Origin: Dermanyssus gallinae
Lineage: Eukaryota > Arthropoda > Arachnida > Mesostigmata > Dermanyssidae
NCBI GenBank assembly: GCA_003439945.1
Contig: QVRM01006810.1
Coordinates: 1 to 64,000 of the forward strand
Direction: 5' to 3'
DNA length: 64,000 bases
The position numbers and the translations under genes are program-made. How positions within the stretch are numbered: position 1 is the stretch's first letter; the number at the start of each line of letters is the position of its first letter. Positions 1 to 12,330 of the stretch are shown here, piece by piece. The notes under the pieces are model-generated. The model did not search any database. It was not told where the DNA came from and saw only the letters and a program-made list of their open reading frames with translations.

Positions 1-905
1 GCAGGTACTTATTTATGTCCAATACAAAAATTGTGTATAGAAGGGTGGATAAACATCCCTCTTGAGGTACACCAGATACTGCAGGATATGGTCGACTAAG
101 TTTGTCACCAACCTTAACTCGAAAGTGACGGTCGCTTAAAAATGCCTTCACCCATTGCACTGTACATGCATGGATACCTAGATGTTCCAATTTGCGAAGC
201 AGAAGAGAGTGATCTACTTGTCAAATGCGCTCTTTTGGTCAAAATAAACACAGTGAAACGGTTTTTGATCATTTATAAACATTGCCCAGTCCTGGGTCAT
301 TTCTAAAAGCTGTGTATATGTAAAACGGTGGGTAGTAAAGCCATGTTGGGCAGGGTCAAGTAAGCGGTTTAAGATTGAAAACTGATTTAAGTGGTTCACT
401 AAAATTTTCTCAAAAATGCAGCATGGTATTGAGCATTGCGAAACTGGTCGGTAGTTTTCAGCATTCATTTTCGAGCCTTTTTGTGGATAGGGGTGACAAG
501 ACTGAATCTAAAAGGTCGGGCACAGCGCCGTCACTATAAGATCTTTCAAATATGAGTTTAAGTGGTTCCGCCAAAAACAACGCAAATTGTTTGTAAAAAA
601 CTGGAGGAATGTTTTCAGGTGTAAGGCTAGTCTTCAATTTAAGCCCAGAGAGAAGTGAATAGATTGCAAACTCAGAGAAACTAACCAAGGGATCGCGATG
701 AGAAATGTTGCGTGGGTTGTTTGCCGTTTAAAAACCTGGACCGGATGCACAGAGCAGAGTAGAAAAATGTTCAGCGAGAATCTCAGTTTTATGTGAATCA
801 GTATAAGCCACCGTAGGGCCTAGAATAATGGAAGGAAGAGATTCAGTCCCTTTAATTCGTTCATTGGCATACCGAAAAAGTGAGCGAGAGTCACTAATGT
901 TCATT
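1..905 (-). pseudogene. Non-LTR retrotransposon reverse transcriptase relic (CR1/Jockey-like)
   Basis: Read on the minus strand, broken frames give consecutive blocks of an APE-type non-LTR reverse transcriptase. They include ISDSRSLFRYANERIKG near 897-850, ENYRPVSQCSIP near 460, QHGF near 345, YFDQKSAFDK (motif A) near 220, and a VPQ-type motif near 70. At least two frameshifts (around 480-510) and in-frame stops interrupt it. The similarity stops near 905 at an AAT-rich stretch, which looks like a 5' truncation point. The element runs off the left edge of the window. CR1 versus Jockey cannot be settled by eye; the general family is secure. Confidence 0.8.
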
Positions 906-971
906 CAATAATAATAATATAATAAGTTCATATCTATCGTTACGTAGGAGTACGGAAATAAATAGGCTCCG

Positions 972-1000
<29 letters not shown>
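972..1000. repeat. (TA)n microsatellite
   Basis: Pure TA tract. It directly abuts the end of the RLE retrotransposon fragment that starts at about 1005. Confidence 0.95.
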
Positions 1001-1003
<3 letters not shown>

Positions 1004-1004
1004 A

Positions 1005-1110
1005 AAGTAGAGCATGGAGTTCCTTTGGAGAAGACGGTGCGCACCTTGGCCCTATCGGCGTCCATGACCCATTCCGAATTAAGGTTTACGACTCATGGAT
1101 CATCGTTTTT
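1005..1110 (-). pseudogene. RLE-type retrotransposon fragment, piece A
   Basis: On the minus strand this encodes the stretch upstream of the ORF2 cysteine-histidine finger, including MDADRAKVRT and the start of an L-H-A-L motif, before breaking off at the (TA)n tract. The same segment recurs in piece B at about 1722-1860 with many substitutions. It is therefore a second, partial copy and not a continuation of piece B. Confidence 0.6.
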
Positions 1111-1119
1111 AAACATAAA

Positions 1120-1860
1120 GACGTCCCTTATTTAACATCCAAGGTGGCATATGAGCTTGGGTTCCTGCGAACGTGTGCACCCTTACGCCGCTCGCCAATC
1201 ATCTGCAGAAAACCACGAATGTAAGGACCCAGCCCGCCAAGGGTAGCGGAAGCAAATGGGTAATTTCCGTATTTGTACCCGATGTTCTGGTAATTCTTCA
1301 TCTTACCCGCCTCAGTGAGAGGTGAAGCATGATAGACCGGGGCCCCGCCAACACTGACCATTGAGGGGGCGAATAAGTAAGTAACTGTCGCGTTTAAATT
1401 CTGCTTGCAATCGCTCTCGAACGAGGCTAAGGTCAGACAGTGAGGTATTTTTCCGCCCCCCCCCTGGTAAGCCCTACGGGTTTCAGTACATACGGTATGA
1501 CCATTAGATCGTAAAGCTTTGCTGAAAGTGTCATTCAAAGCCTAGTGTCTTGCCGGTCTGCTCTTGTATCATCATTGCGCTGATTATATAGGACAGCCCG
1601 TGGTGTCCATCTGGCCGGATGACGTCCCCGCAAACGCAGGCGTGAGCATATACAGGTCTGTTCCCAAACTTTCGCCCTGACTCGTCATCTAACAGAGCTC
1701 CGATTCGAGCAAATGAGGTACAAGGTAGAGCGTGGAGTTATGCGACCGCTCCTTCGGTCAGTTTCACCGCTCCTTAAGAGAAGACGGTGCGCACCCTGGC
1801 CCTATCGGCATCCGTGGCCTATTCCGAAATGAGGTTTTCGATCCATTGCTCAAATAGAGT
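1120..1860 (-). pseudogene. RLE-type (R2/R4-like) retrotransposon C-terminal relic, piece B
   Basis: On the minus strand the order is DADRARVRT, then LHALP with LLDDES, then CVCGD...HHGLS (cysteine-histidine finger), then LNDTFSKALRSNG, APSMV and LGGLGP. This is the same order as in the better copies at 25-28 and 57-62 kb. The K-R-P-D-G catalytic signature is not recognisable here, and stops and shifts break the frame, so it is a dead copy. Relatedness rests on about ten aligned blocks visible by eye. Confidence 0.75.
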
Positions 1861-3631
<1,771 letters not shown>

Positions 3632-4532
3632 CATGCATACATAAATACTCATTTTTTAAAGACACTTCCGCCTTTTTTCAATTGTAAGAAAATATTTTTA
3701 GAACTCGGGATCTAGTACAACTCGGCAAAAAATATTTCTTTCAATGGAACAATGAGGTAAATTTTTCTTCTAAAAATTAATAATTGAGCGTAAAAGCAAA
3801 ATTTAAGAATTGCAAATAATTTTATTTCCTAAAATTTATATTTTCCGCTTCAACCCTAATCGAACTTCTGTTGGAAAGTCCCGCCCGCGAATAACAAAAT
3901 AACTTGTTCGGAAGTTGATACAATACTTTCTTCGAGTCCTCAGTTGTCACCCTGATTTCTTCAGAAACCTCGAAACGATATTAAGAGATCTGCGCCAGAG
4001 GTTTTCCCTTCACTGTGTACTCTTCTATTCAAATCCTTGCTAGTCCCTTATGTTGGCTAACTTCCGAAGAGACAAAAGTATGACTCTATCTTCTTGAGCC
4101 TCAGCCACGATTCTCTTTTGCAAAATAGGTTTTTTTCTCATCTTTCCTTTGATGTGCTTAGCGACAGGGTCGCATACACCACTAAAATAGAGCTCATGGG
4201 TATTGTCATCCGTTGAGAATTGCGTCTTGCTTTGCCGTGTCAACCTTTGGCCCACGAGCTCGCCCAGACCGAGTCGCCATGGTAAACTCCGATTCGTCCA
4301 GTATCTCTTCACTGTCACGAGCATCCTCGATTACCACGCTAGTGACTCACTTCCATGCTTACCGGGTGAGCGCCTGCTTGCGACACACGCATACCTTTGC
4401 TGCGAGTGTCCTCCGCAGGTCCTCCATACGGTCTGTGAAACCATATGAACCAAGTTCACTTGAAGTGCACTTTTTTTACAATAATTGAACAGCTTTAGGA
4501 CGCAACCGGCAGATATCCTGCGCGGGCGTTTG
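3632..4532. other. No gene recognised
   Basis: Three mutually overlapping open frames on both strands at 4040-4490 compete, and none resembles a known family. I see no splice-bounded exon. Confidence 0.4.
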
Positions 4533-4576
4533 ATATATATATATATATATATATATATAGATATAATATATAGATA

Positions 4577-4638
<62 letters not shown>
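4533..4638. repeat. (TA)n microsatellite
   Basis: About 105 bp of TA interrupted by a few AT-rich variants (ATATAGATATC). Confidence 0.95.
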
Positions 4639-4642
<4 letters not shown>

Positions 4643-4796
4643 CAAACGGCTGTACACGAATATATATAGTCGTGGGTCATTAGTTAGACGGAGACGCTTC
4701 TTTTTAGACGGATTTAAGACTTTGAACATCGTTGGACCATGTGTGCAACGCTCTAAGAAAATGACGCGAAGAAATATAACAAAAAATTAAATTGCT

Positions 4797-4801
<5 letters not shown>

Positions 4802-4843
<42 letters not shown>

Positions 4844-4915
4844 TGGTCTTTCACACTGTATATATATATTATATATATATAGATATATATATATATATAT
4901 ACATTTTCTTTCACA

Positions 4916-4949
<34 letters not shown>
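4802..4949. repeat. Compound (TA)n array with a repeated unique spacer
   Basis: Three TA tracts are separated by two copies of a short spacer sharing TCTTTCACACTGTATA (ends near 4860 and 4920). This implies duplication of a TA-plus-spacer unit and not independent TA expansion. Confidence 0.85.
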
Positions 4950-4951
<2 letters not shown>

Positions 4952-4996
4952 CTTGACATGCGTACCTAAATACGCATGCCGCCCTTTTATATCAGG
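4948..4996 (+). repeat. Dispersed ~50-bp repeat, copy 1
   Basis: Matches the consensus TTCGCTTGACATGTATACC followed by TAAATACACATG and a CCCTTTTATATCA end, also found at 29.14, 29.22 and 43.71 kb. It abuts a (TA)n tract like the other copies. It has an internal imperfect palindrome (CATG...CATG). Confidence 0.65.
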
Positions 4997-5236
4997 CAGA
5001 CTATATGTTGTCTAAGCATCCATATTCATACGAAATTCTTCTTTTTCTTCTTCTCCTCGACGCCTTTAATTGCCAACAATAGGAAATACTTCACGTTGTT
5101 GTCCTGATTTGCCTTGTACTTGTACTATTATTCCACCCCCCTGTAAATTCGTCTGTTTATGTACCTGCTGCGTTTGTTATCCCAACCTGCTTGCCTGTAT
5201 CTGCCATTCCGTACAGGCGTATCGCCTGCTTTAGTC

Positions 5237-5451
5237 ATTGTCGGCCTAATTAATTAAACTTTTCGGGCTGACCCTCAACCCAGATTGAACGTCCACGGGA
5301 CCGCTTTTCGCATTGTTTCATAGACATATCGCCATAAATACAAATGTGCAACGGCGGGGCTCAAACCCGCGGACCTATGGGTCTCCTCCGGTCGCGAGGC
5401 GCAGGCGAATGCACAACGCCACCGGGTTCGACGCAATAATTGTCGGCCTAA
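5237..5451 (-). repeat. tRNA-derived SINE, copy A, with target-site duplication
   Basis: The body is 5250-5438 on the minus strand. It has a tRNA-like head with an A-box-like GGTGGCGTTG and a B-box-like GGTTTGAGCCCC. A conserved tail ends in GGGTCAGCCCGAAAAGTT. A perfect 13-bp direct repeat, ATTGTCGGCCTAA, flanks it at 5237-5249 and 5439-5451. This is the signature of LINE-mediated retrotransposition. Confidence 0.9.
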
Positions 5452-6717
5452 CACTGTCTTAATTACACGCTTTTTGTGCTAATTGAGCGAGCCGCTAGTA
5501 CGGCACTTACCTCCCCATTGTGCACTCCATTAGAGAACTTATATACATATATATATATATATATAACTGTATTAAATGTACATATATATATATATATATA
5601 TATAAATGACGTAAAACCTAATCTATCAACTCAAATTTGAGTTGAGAACAGAGAACAGCTACTTTTCACTCAACAGCTACAGTGCATGCTCTAATTATTG
5701 GGCAAAAGGTGACGAGCTGTTGTGGATGTTCTGGTGGTCGGCAGTTATTGCCAGCATTTCGTGTAAGCATCGAAGAAAAGCCTTACGATGCCAGCATACT
5801 ACAGCTTTGGTGTTGTGTGGACTCAATCTAGACCCCTCCCCCCCCCCCCGCTTGGAGGGCACTAAAGAATGTCAAACAAGAACTTGCTTTTAACGTAGTT
5901 TAATTGAGTTAAATTATTACGACACAAGATTTGTAAAACTCTTTACAAAACAAAAGAGAAACACTAGTTGACTGTAGAGAGACATGAAACAAACATCAGA
6001 ATAACCAACGCCGACACTCAACTAACTCATGGCTTTATCGCTGCAACTGCTACCACACATACTGCAGCCTCAAGAACAACTACGACGACAAGCACGAAAC
6101 GAAAGCTTAATAAAACAACTTGTACAACTGAATTCTATTCAGCAGTCACGTTTCTATCTATCTTCCGATGATACCAGAAGGGCGTTGCGCGCATGAATCT
6201 CTCGGGCGGAGAGCGGACGCAGGGCGGATTAACGGCGGCGGATGGGGCGGAAGGCGTGCATATATGTGATAGTTTTCGTCCCTTTGCATATGTGCTTGTT
6301 TTCGTCCCTTTGCATAGGCTATAGTTGTCGTCTCTATGCATAAGTTATAGTTTCTGTCTATTTGCATAAGTTCTAGTCGTTTTGCAGCACGCGGCCTCCT
6401 CGCCAGTCGCCCCACAGGTGGGGCTTAGAGGCTAATCTAGAGGTAGAGGAAGAGATAGTGAGAGAGAGAGAACATCGGGAGAAGACAACAGAAGGTACAA
6501 CGGCCAGCAAACAGAAAGAAAGGCTACCGTGCTGCGGTGTCGGCGGCCGCCGACAGGCGCCGGCGCCGTCAAAACAATGGAGTTGACTTGGGCGTGAAAA
6601 CTACAACATGTTACGCTCACACGGGCGCGGCAGCGAACACGGTTGACATTGCGCACAGGTTTGCGTCACGCGATCGGTCTCTGGCTGGTTACACGCTGTG
6701 TGTCGCTATCACTGTGT
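5452..6717. other. No gene recognised
   Basis: Contains (TA)n at 5539-5604, a C10 run near 5837, and three imperfect copies of a TTTGCATA-type motif near 6290-6370. A purine-rich GAGAGAGAG stretch lies near 6460. No coding motif recognised. Confidence 0.5.
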
Positions 6718-7051
6718 TTGTTGTGTTGTTGTTGTGTCGTTGTCGTTGTTGTCGTTGCGTTGTTGTGGTCGTTGTTGTCGTTGTTTTCTGTTGTTGTCGT
6801 TGTTGTCGTGTTGTCGTTGTGTCGTTGTTGTCGTTGTTGTCATTGGTGTCGTTGTTGTCGTTGTTCGTTGGTGTCGTTGTGTCGTTGTTTCGTTGTTGTT
6901 TGTTGTCGTTGTTGTTGTTGTTGGTATTGAGTTTTGTCTTGTGGTGTTGTGTTGTGTGTTGTTGTTGTTGTTGTGTGTGTTGTTGTTGTGTTGTTGTTGT
7001 GTGTTGTCGTTGTTGTTGTGTGTTGTTGTTGTTGTTGTTGTTGTTGTTGTA

Positions 7052-7111
<60 letters not shown>

Positions 7112-7162
7112 GTTGTTGTTGTTGTTTTGTTGTTGTGTTGTGTTGTTGTTGTTGTTGTTGTG

Positions 7163-7222
<60 letters not shown>

Positions 7223-7261
7223 GTGTTGTTGTTGTTGTTGTTGTGTTGTTGTTGTTGTTGT

Positions 7262-7312
<51 letters not shown>

Positions 7313-7382
7313 CGTTGTGTTGTTGTTGTCGTTGTTGTTGTGTTGTTGTTGTTGTTGTGTTGTTGTTGTTGTTGTCGTCGTT
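6718..7382. repeat. Giant (TTG)n microsatellite
   Basis: About 660 bp of TTG/TGT triplets with scattered TCG interruptions, purest around 7040-7110 and 7160-7220. All six frames stay open and give poly-Val, poly-Cys and poly-Leu (plus strand) or poly-Thr, poly-Asn and poly-Gln (minus strand). None is a credible gene. Confidence 0.95.
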
Positions 7383-8818
7383 GTCGTCGTTATTGCCGTT
7401 GTTACGATCATCACCGACCGTCAGCCGCTGCCGCCGTCGTCGTCGTCGTCACACCACAACCCCGCTGACACCGTTGTCTAGCGAAGGCAGTTCCGGCAAT
7501 GTTCGTCATTAATCACATCCTGCCGTATCAGCAGCGCTTGTTGCAATTCCGCACGTAGAGAGAGTGCGGTAAGGGTGGCATCAGAATAACCACCAACACC
7601 AGCATCAGCAGCAACAGCAACAACAGCCCAGCAGCGGCAGGAACAGCCCAGCCACAATGGCAGGACAAGATGGTGTATTGTCTTTACAAAGCCGTAGCAT
7701 AGCACCTGCTGCCACAGCAGAATGACCGTCCATTAGCAGATGATGAACCCCACAATTCAAGGCCCCTCACCTGAAGTCGTTCGAACCACCGCGCCGAAAA
7801 AGTCGACATCAAAGACATGGATAGCCCGGTGCATCTCGGCCCACGACGCTACATTACGAGGTGGAGGGGGGGGGGGGTCGGCGGAACACCAAAGAGGCGG
7901 AGAAACAAGTGTGTCTTTTAGCGCTCGTGAATACCCGTGCGGCGTGATGAGCGCCTAAAGAATGATAATGAGACGAGCTTGAGACACGGGACACAGAAGC
8001 ACGCCAGCGGAGGAAAAACCCCGGGACGGAGGAGGTAGAGGGGCAGGTGGAGGCAGGTGGCGAACCACGACGACGACAACGACAACTACAGTGGCGGTGG
8101 TGAAGATGAAGGCGACAACTTCGAACAGCGAAGGAGCTAATCACGGAAGCTCGGTCGGTCGGTTGGGCTGAGTTGTATTCACTCATTTCGAATGCTTGAG
8201 ACAACCTACGGTCACGAGCCAACGTCACGACACCGACGATGACGATTGCTAGCTTGCTGGCAATAAATACCACGTACTACAAATACTACTGTTAGTACCA
8301 TAGTGCTTCGAGTACCTCGACTACTTCAACTACGACCACCCCGAACGCTAACGCCGCCTTGATCACGCACTTATCTACGCACGTACGTATGTTAGGCGTA
8401 AGGTTCGCATACTATACCTGTTGTGCATATGATAGTGGGTCGTAAATACCCGTACAGCAGAAAACGGCCATGCGGCCGGCCGTGCCGCGTACGTTGCTAG
8501 TAAAGAAGGCGAAATCAAATAAAACGCAAGACAAATGTGACACGAGAACAAAACGTACGCTCAGGAAAGACGGGAGGGAGGAAGCGAGAGAGATGGCAAA
8601 GGGAGAGAGACGAGGGAAAAGCAGAAGAGCCTTAGATAAAGAAAGAGTCGGCACAAGTGATCAGACGGCCACCACACGGATTCACAAAGGCGCCATGTCT
8701 GTGTGGAATGAAAACCAGACAACTGACTGCAAAGGCAGCCAAGTAATATAATAGGAAGACGTGAATAAATTTTGAATGTCTATGTTTAATTTTTACTTCT
8801 TCACTCACATGCATATAT

Positions 8819-8821
<3 letters not shown>
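7383..8821. other. No gene recognised; GC-rich
   Basis: GC-rich sequence with CGTCGT and CAGCAGCAACAG runs (7430-7640), a G13 run near 7866 and purine-rich stretches near 8570. Several overlapping open frames are present but I recognise nothing. It could contain 5' or intronic sequence of an unidentified gene. Confidence 0.4.

Positions 8822-8862
<41 letters not shown>
8822..8862. repeat. (TA)n microsatellite
   Basis: Pure TA tract. The mariner relic to its right ends here. Confidence 0.95.
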
Positions 8863-8864
<2 letters not shown>

Positions 8865-8869
8865 CAAAT

Positions 8870-9279
8870 AAGAAAAGCTTATGCTCCTCCTACTTGAACT
8901 TGGCCAATACACTTTCTGTGACTGTGCAAATGTGTGGACGTCCTGTGTTATCGTTTGCCCCATACGACGTTCCTTTTGCGGGTCGCTGAGCCTCTTGCGA
9001 ACACACTGCGCGTGCATTGTTGCCAACATTGTTTTAACGTTGGGTCGACCCTCCATCAGTGCCGCCAACATTCGCATTGCGACGCGCCGATCACAGCTCA
9101 CCAGGTTGTGTTGACTTTGTCGATGAGTTCGACCGTGATTTTGCTCGTGTTTGTCTGGTCGAAAACTTTGCTACTGACTTGCAGTAGACTACGCAGTAGT
9201 CTCCCCCGTGTACGGCCACCATTCGGCAATGAATATCGACCGGTTGAACACCTTCCGTTGTCAGAAATCTGACAACCAC
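8870..9279 (-). pseudogene. Mariner-family transposase N-terminal relic
   Basis: The minus-strand frames read VRFLTTEGVQPVDIHCRMVAV, then a K-F block, then DRRVAMRMLAALM and LSDPQKERR. This matches the order of the paired helix-turn-helix DNA-binding region of mariner transposases. It is frameshifted, and the catalytic half is missing because the sequence stops at the (TA)n tract. The assignment rests on motif order only. Confidence 0.55.
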
Positions 9280-9512
9280 ATATTAATACTTCTCAGTCGT
9301 CGAGTAGTAGTGCGGGATGGAAACGGATGGGAACAGGACACACGACTGCCTGCTTCTCTCGTCGTTCGTCATGCGCAGGCGTCCGCGCATGCGCACTACC
9401 ATGCCGGACAATTCATTCGCGTTTCTAGGTGTCTCACTACGTTAGCCCAAAGCGGCATATCCATTATGTTGGGCTGATACTACGCTTCATACCTTTTTAG
9501 TTGTTCACCCCC

Positions 9513-9553
9513 CCTCTCTCTCTCTCCCTCTCTCTCTCTCTATATATATATAG

Positions 9554-9595
<42 letters not shown>
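9513..9595. repeat. Compound (CT)n-(TA)n microsatellite
   Basis: (CT)n at 9513-9541 runs straight into (TA)n at 9541-9595. Confidence 0.95.
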
Positions 9596-9598
<3 letters not shown>

Positions 9599-10009
9599 GT
9601 TTTTCAATGTGGCTTTGCCCTATCTATATTTGCCGTAATGCACATTACTAAAGTCTTGCGAGTGGAAGATATGGTGCATCCATGGTAGCAAACGAAAAAA
9701 AACAGAAGAATTCAAACCAAGGCAGTTATCTCGGCCCAAGCTATAACAGATTCCGATGCCCCTTAGGTACAAAGACCTTCAAGTGGTCAGCATGGAGACC
9801 CTGAGTGTTTCTACGCCAAGCAAGGTTCCTTTGTCCACTAAACGCTTATTGGATGATAAAGAAAGAAGAAGAAGAAAAAGAAGCCAAATAAATGCTCTAT
9901 GCTAGCGCTATTTATTGCGATTAAGTTAATGAACCTGTCAAAACATGTACAGTTCCTTTTCCAGACCTACTTCGTCGTGTAGCCGGTGTATCATTATTTT
10001 TTACGTTGG
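9596..10009. other. No gene recognised
   Basis: Unique-looking sequence with a GAAGAA purine run near 9865. No coding motif seen. Confidence 0.5.
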
Positions 10010-10144
10010 GGGCCAGCGAAGTTCCGTGTACTATGAAAGCTAGTGAAATCATTCATGCGGCGGGGCCAGTAACGTCCTTCATACGATGAGGGTCAGTAAA
10101 GCCTTTTGTACGACGAGAGCCAGTTGTCAAGTCCTTGGTACGAA
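10010..10144 (+). repeat. Decayed 27-bp minisatellite, five units
   Basis: Units start near 10010, 10037, 10063, 10090 and 10117. Each approximates GGGCCAGTAAAGTCCTT followed by GTACGATGA. Units 3 and 4 are the best pair and unit 2 is the most diverged. Confidence 0.75.
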
Positions 10145-10696
10145 GGGGGGGGGGGGGCGGACCTGGATGTGGCCTGGAGTAAGTAAAGAGAACGGGGGGG
10201 GGGTAGTTGCAAGAAATAGCTGCTAGCTATTTTTTTCGTTGTCGAAAAGCAACGCGCGTGTGGTCGAGACGGTCTCTCCGCGGGCAGTGTCATTCTCGCT
10301 AAATCCCGCTTGATCCCTTCATCGTGTCGCCGCGATGGGGATTCGAGCCCATCGTCGTCGTCGTCGTCGTCTAATCCACTTTGCAGCCGCGGCACGCTGC
10401 CGACGCTGTCGACGCGGCCGTCTCCGACGATCACTCGCTCAGATCCGCGAGACTTGTGGGGTGCTAACAATAACCTACACCGTTGTGGTTGCGCCGGCTG
10501 TAGATCTGTCGTTCTGAGGTTCTGGTCGTTGTGGCCGTTATCGTTATCGCTATCGTTGTCATGGCGCTGCCTTCAATTTCAACCGCAAAGGGAATTGCCA
10601 TTCCCAAACAAACCTGTGTGCTCCTGTCGTCGTCGTCCACCTCGCGTACAAATGGGAACTCCTCCCCTCTCTCCCTCCCCTACTGTTCCTTGCGGC

Positions 10697-10732
<36 letters not shown>

Positions 10733-10930
10733 GAGGCCTTTCGAGCATATCTTTTTCCTTCTAAAAGCAACCTGCAGTTAGTTTTCAAATTACGTTCATA
10801 TCTATTTCTGACATTACGTAGCACGTAAGAACTTCGTGGGAAATTGGAGATATGTGACTTAACGTGTAACAAGTATGTATCATATGAGTATTTGCATTTG
10901 ACGTTTTAGAGGTAGAAAACATACGGCATG
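10145..10930. other. GC-rich segment with homopolymer and (CT)n runs
   Basis: G14 near 10147, G9 near 10195, a (CGT)n block near 10350 and (CT)n at 10700-10731. A Ser-rich plus-strand open frame at about 10290-10470 is a possible exon, but I see no convincing donor. Confidence 0.4.
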
Positions 10931-10937
10931 TTATATA

Positions 10938-10974
<37 letters not shown>
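10931..10974. repeat. (TA)n microsatellite
   Basis: TA tract with one TTTA interruption at its left end. Confidence 0.95.
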
Positions 10975-10977
<3 letters not shown>

Positions 10978-11784
10978 TATGTCTTACTCACGTGCAAACA
11001 TCTGATTTTACGCAGCCCAAGCGGGATTTCGTATCGTCTAATTATAACCTGACACGACTAGGCTCTGTATTGCTGTCTAGGATCTGCATAAATTGCCTAG
11101 GATCTGCATAAAAATCTCACAACGTTTCCTTCGTATCTGATACAGCCAATTAATCGTCCAGAGAGGATTAGGAGGTGGAGCAATGCATGTGCTGAAATTC
11201 CGAATTCGCCACGGATACGTCAATTGCTGCTAACCGCGAACTGAAACCACCGTGCGCTGCTCGATCCTCGAACCTTGGTGTAACTTCGTCTCTTTACGCG
11301 CCCGATGCCGGGAACATCGGCAAACCCAAGTCTAAGCGGCGTGCTGAGTTTATCGTACTTCCTTTTATATCTGCATTGTCTTATGTTTGAAAAATGCACA
11401 CCGGATAACTGCTGTTTAGACCTTGTACGAGTAGATAGTCTATTTTAGACAAAATATTATCACCCGGCGTGCCCGGCTTGCCTCGAGTTGGCTGTACGTC
11501 TTTCTCTCTTAATCTGGTATTCTTTTCTTCCAAGCTCAGTATAGAACGCTTAACGTCAACGTAGAGTGTCCAGCGGCGAAAAATAAATTCGGCTCCACCG
11601 TGCTGGTTGAGCCTTTGAATAGTAGCCGGGTTAAGTGTGAGCAAGTTAGGTCTATGTTATTCGCATATACAGCGTTAAAGTTTAAGTAGACAGCTTTCCA
11701 TGTGCATAATGCTAAATAACTGTTTCCAAGAAAAACATCATTATCATCATCATCATCAAATGTCTACGTGTTTAATCACATCAT
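10975..11784. other. No gene recognised
   Basis: Contains a short tandem duplication of CTAGGATCTGCATAAA near 11078-11112. Otherwise featureless. Confidence 0.5.
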
Positions 11785-12330
11785 ATGTCTACTTGTTTAA
11801 TGCGGCAGAGTTGCAGTGGCCCCGAAAAATGTCAACTAAGCTATTTGGATGGCAAACCCTTCTTATGGGAGCGTGGACCGGCCAGGTCATTCCTGATCTC
11901 AGCAAATGGTAGTGGCAGGGATCACGGAAACGTCAACTGTCACCTGACGCTGGTGATTACGGGGCGCGGGTGCATCCAGAGGTACTTCCACAGAATAGGC
12001 AAAGCCCCGAACCCTGCGTGCGTCACGTGCGGGACCGGCAAAGCGGCAAAGTCAATGATGTCACTCACACTATCTTCCACTGGCCAGCACTAGAAAACGC
12101 ACGTATGGGATCATCGAAAGCGGCTGTCTTAGCGTCCTCGGAGACGGTGGTGGTGACGGATCTAGTTGCTGCCATACTTGAGGACAAGCACAACGGGCAT
12201 CAAAGTGCAGCAAGCCTAGTGGGAAGAGTCCTGAGAAAAAACAAGGAGCTGGCGACGGAACGGGTGCGCCGACAACGTCCGCAAGGAGCGCCGGGGTCGG
12301 GCGACCGAAGTTGTAGAGTAGAGTAGAGAA
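11785..12330 (+). pseudogene. Non-LTR retrotransposon C-terminal relic (R1/I-like)
   Basis: Plus-strand frames give GRGCIQRYFHRIGKAP, then C-V-T-C-G, then, after a frameshift near 12040, VNDVTHTIFHWPALENAR. This is the C-X2-C...H...C-P-A-L zinc element at the C-terminus of R1/I-type ORF2 proteins, here with W for the last Cys. The downstream frame stays open to an E-R-V-R-R-Q-R tail. The upstream RT is absent, so this is a 3' remnant. Confidence 0.7.

Noticed and set aside
5330..5432. Possible tRNA gene (A and B boxes present)
   Set aside because: The same head with a shared non-tRNA tail recurs four times with target duplications, so it is a SINE, not a tRNA gene.
6537..7512. Long open frames of up to 314 codons across the (TTG)n tract
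   Set aside because: All six frames are open because the sequence is a triplet repeat; the products are poly-Val, poly-Cys, poly-Leu, poly-Thr and similar.
10290..10470. Ser-rich plus-strand frame (IPSSCRRDGDSSPSSS...) as a host exon
   Set aside because: A possible acceptor exists but no convincing donor; the Ser run comes from a (CGT)n block and the opposite strand is also open.
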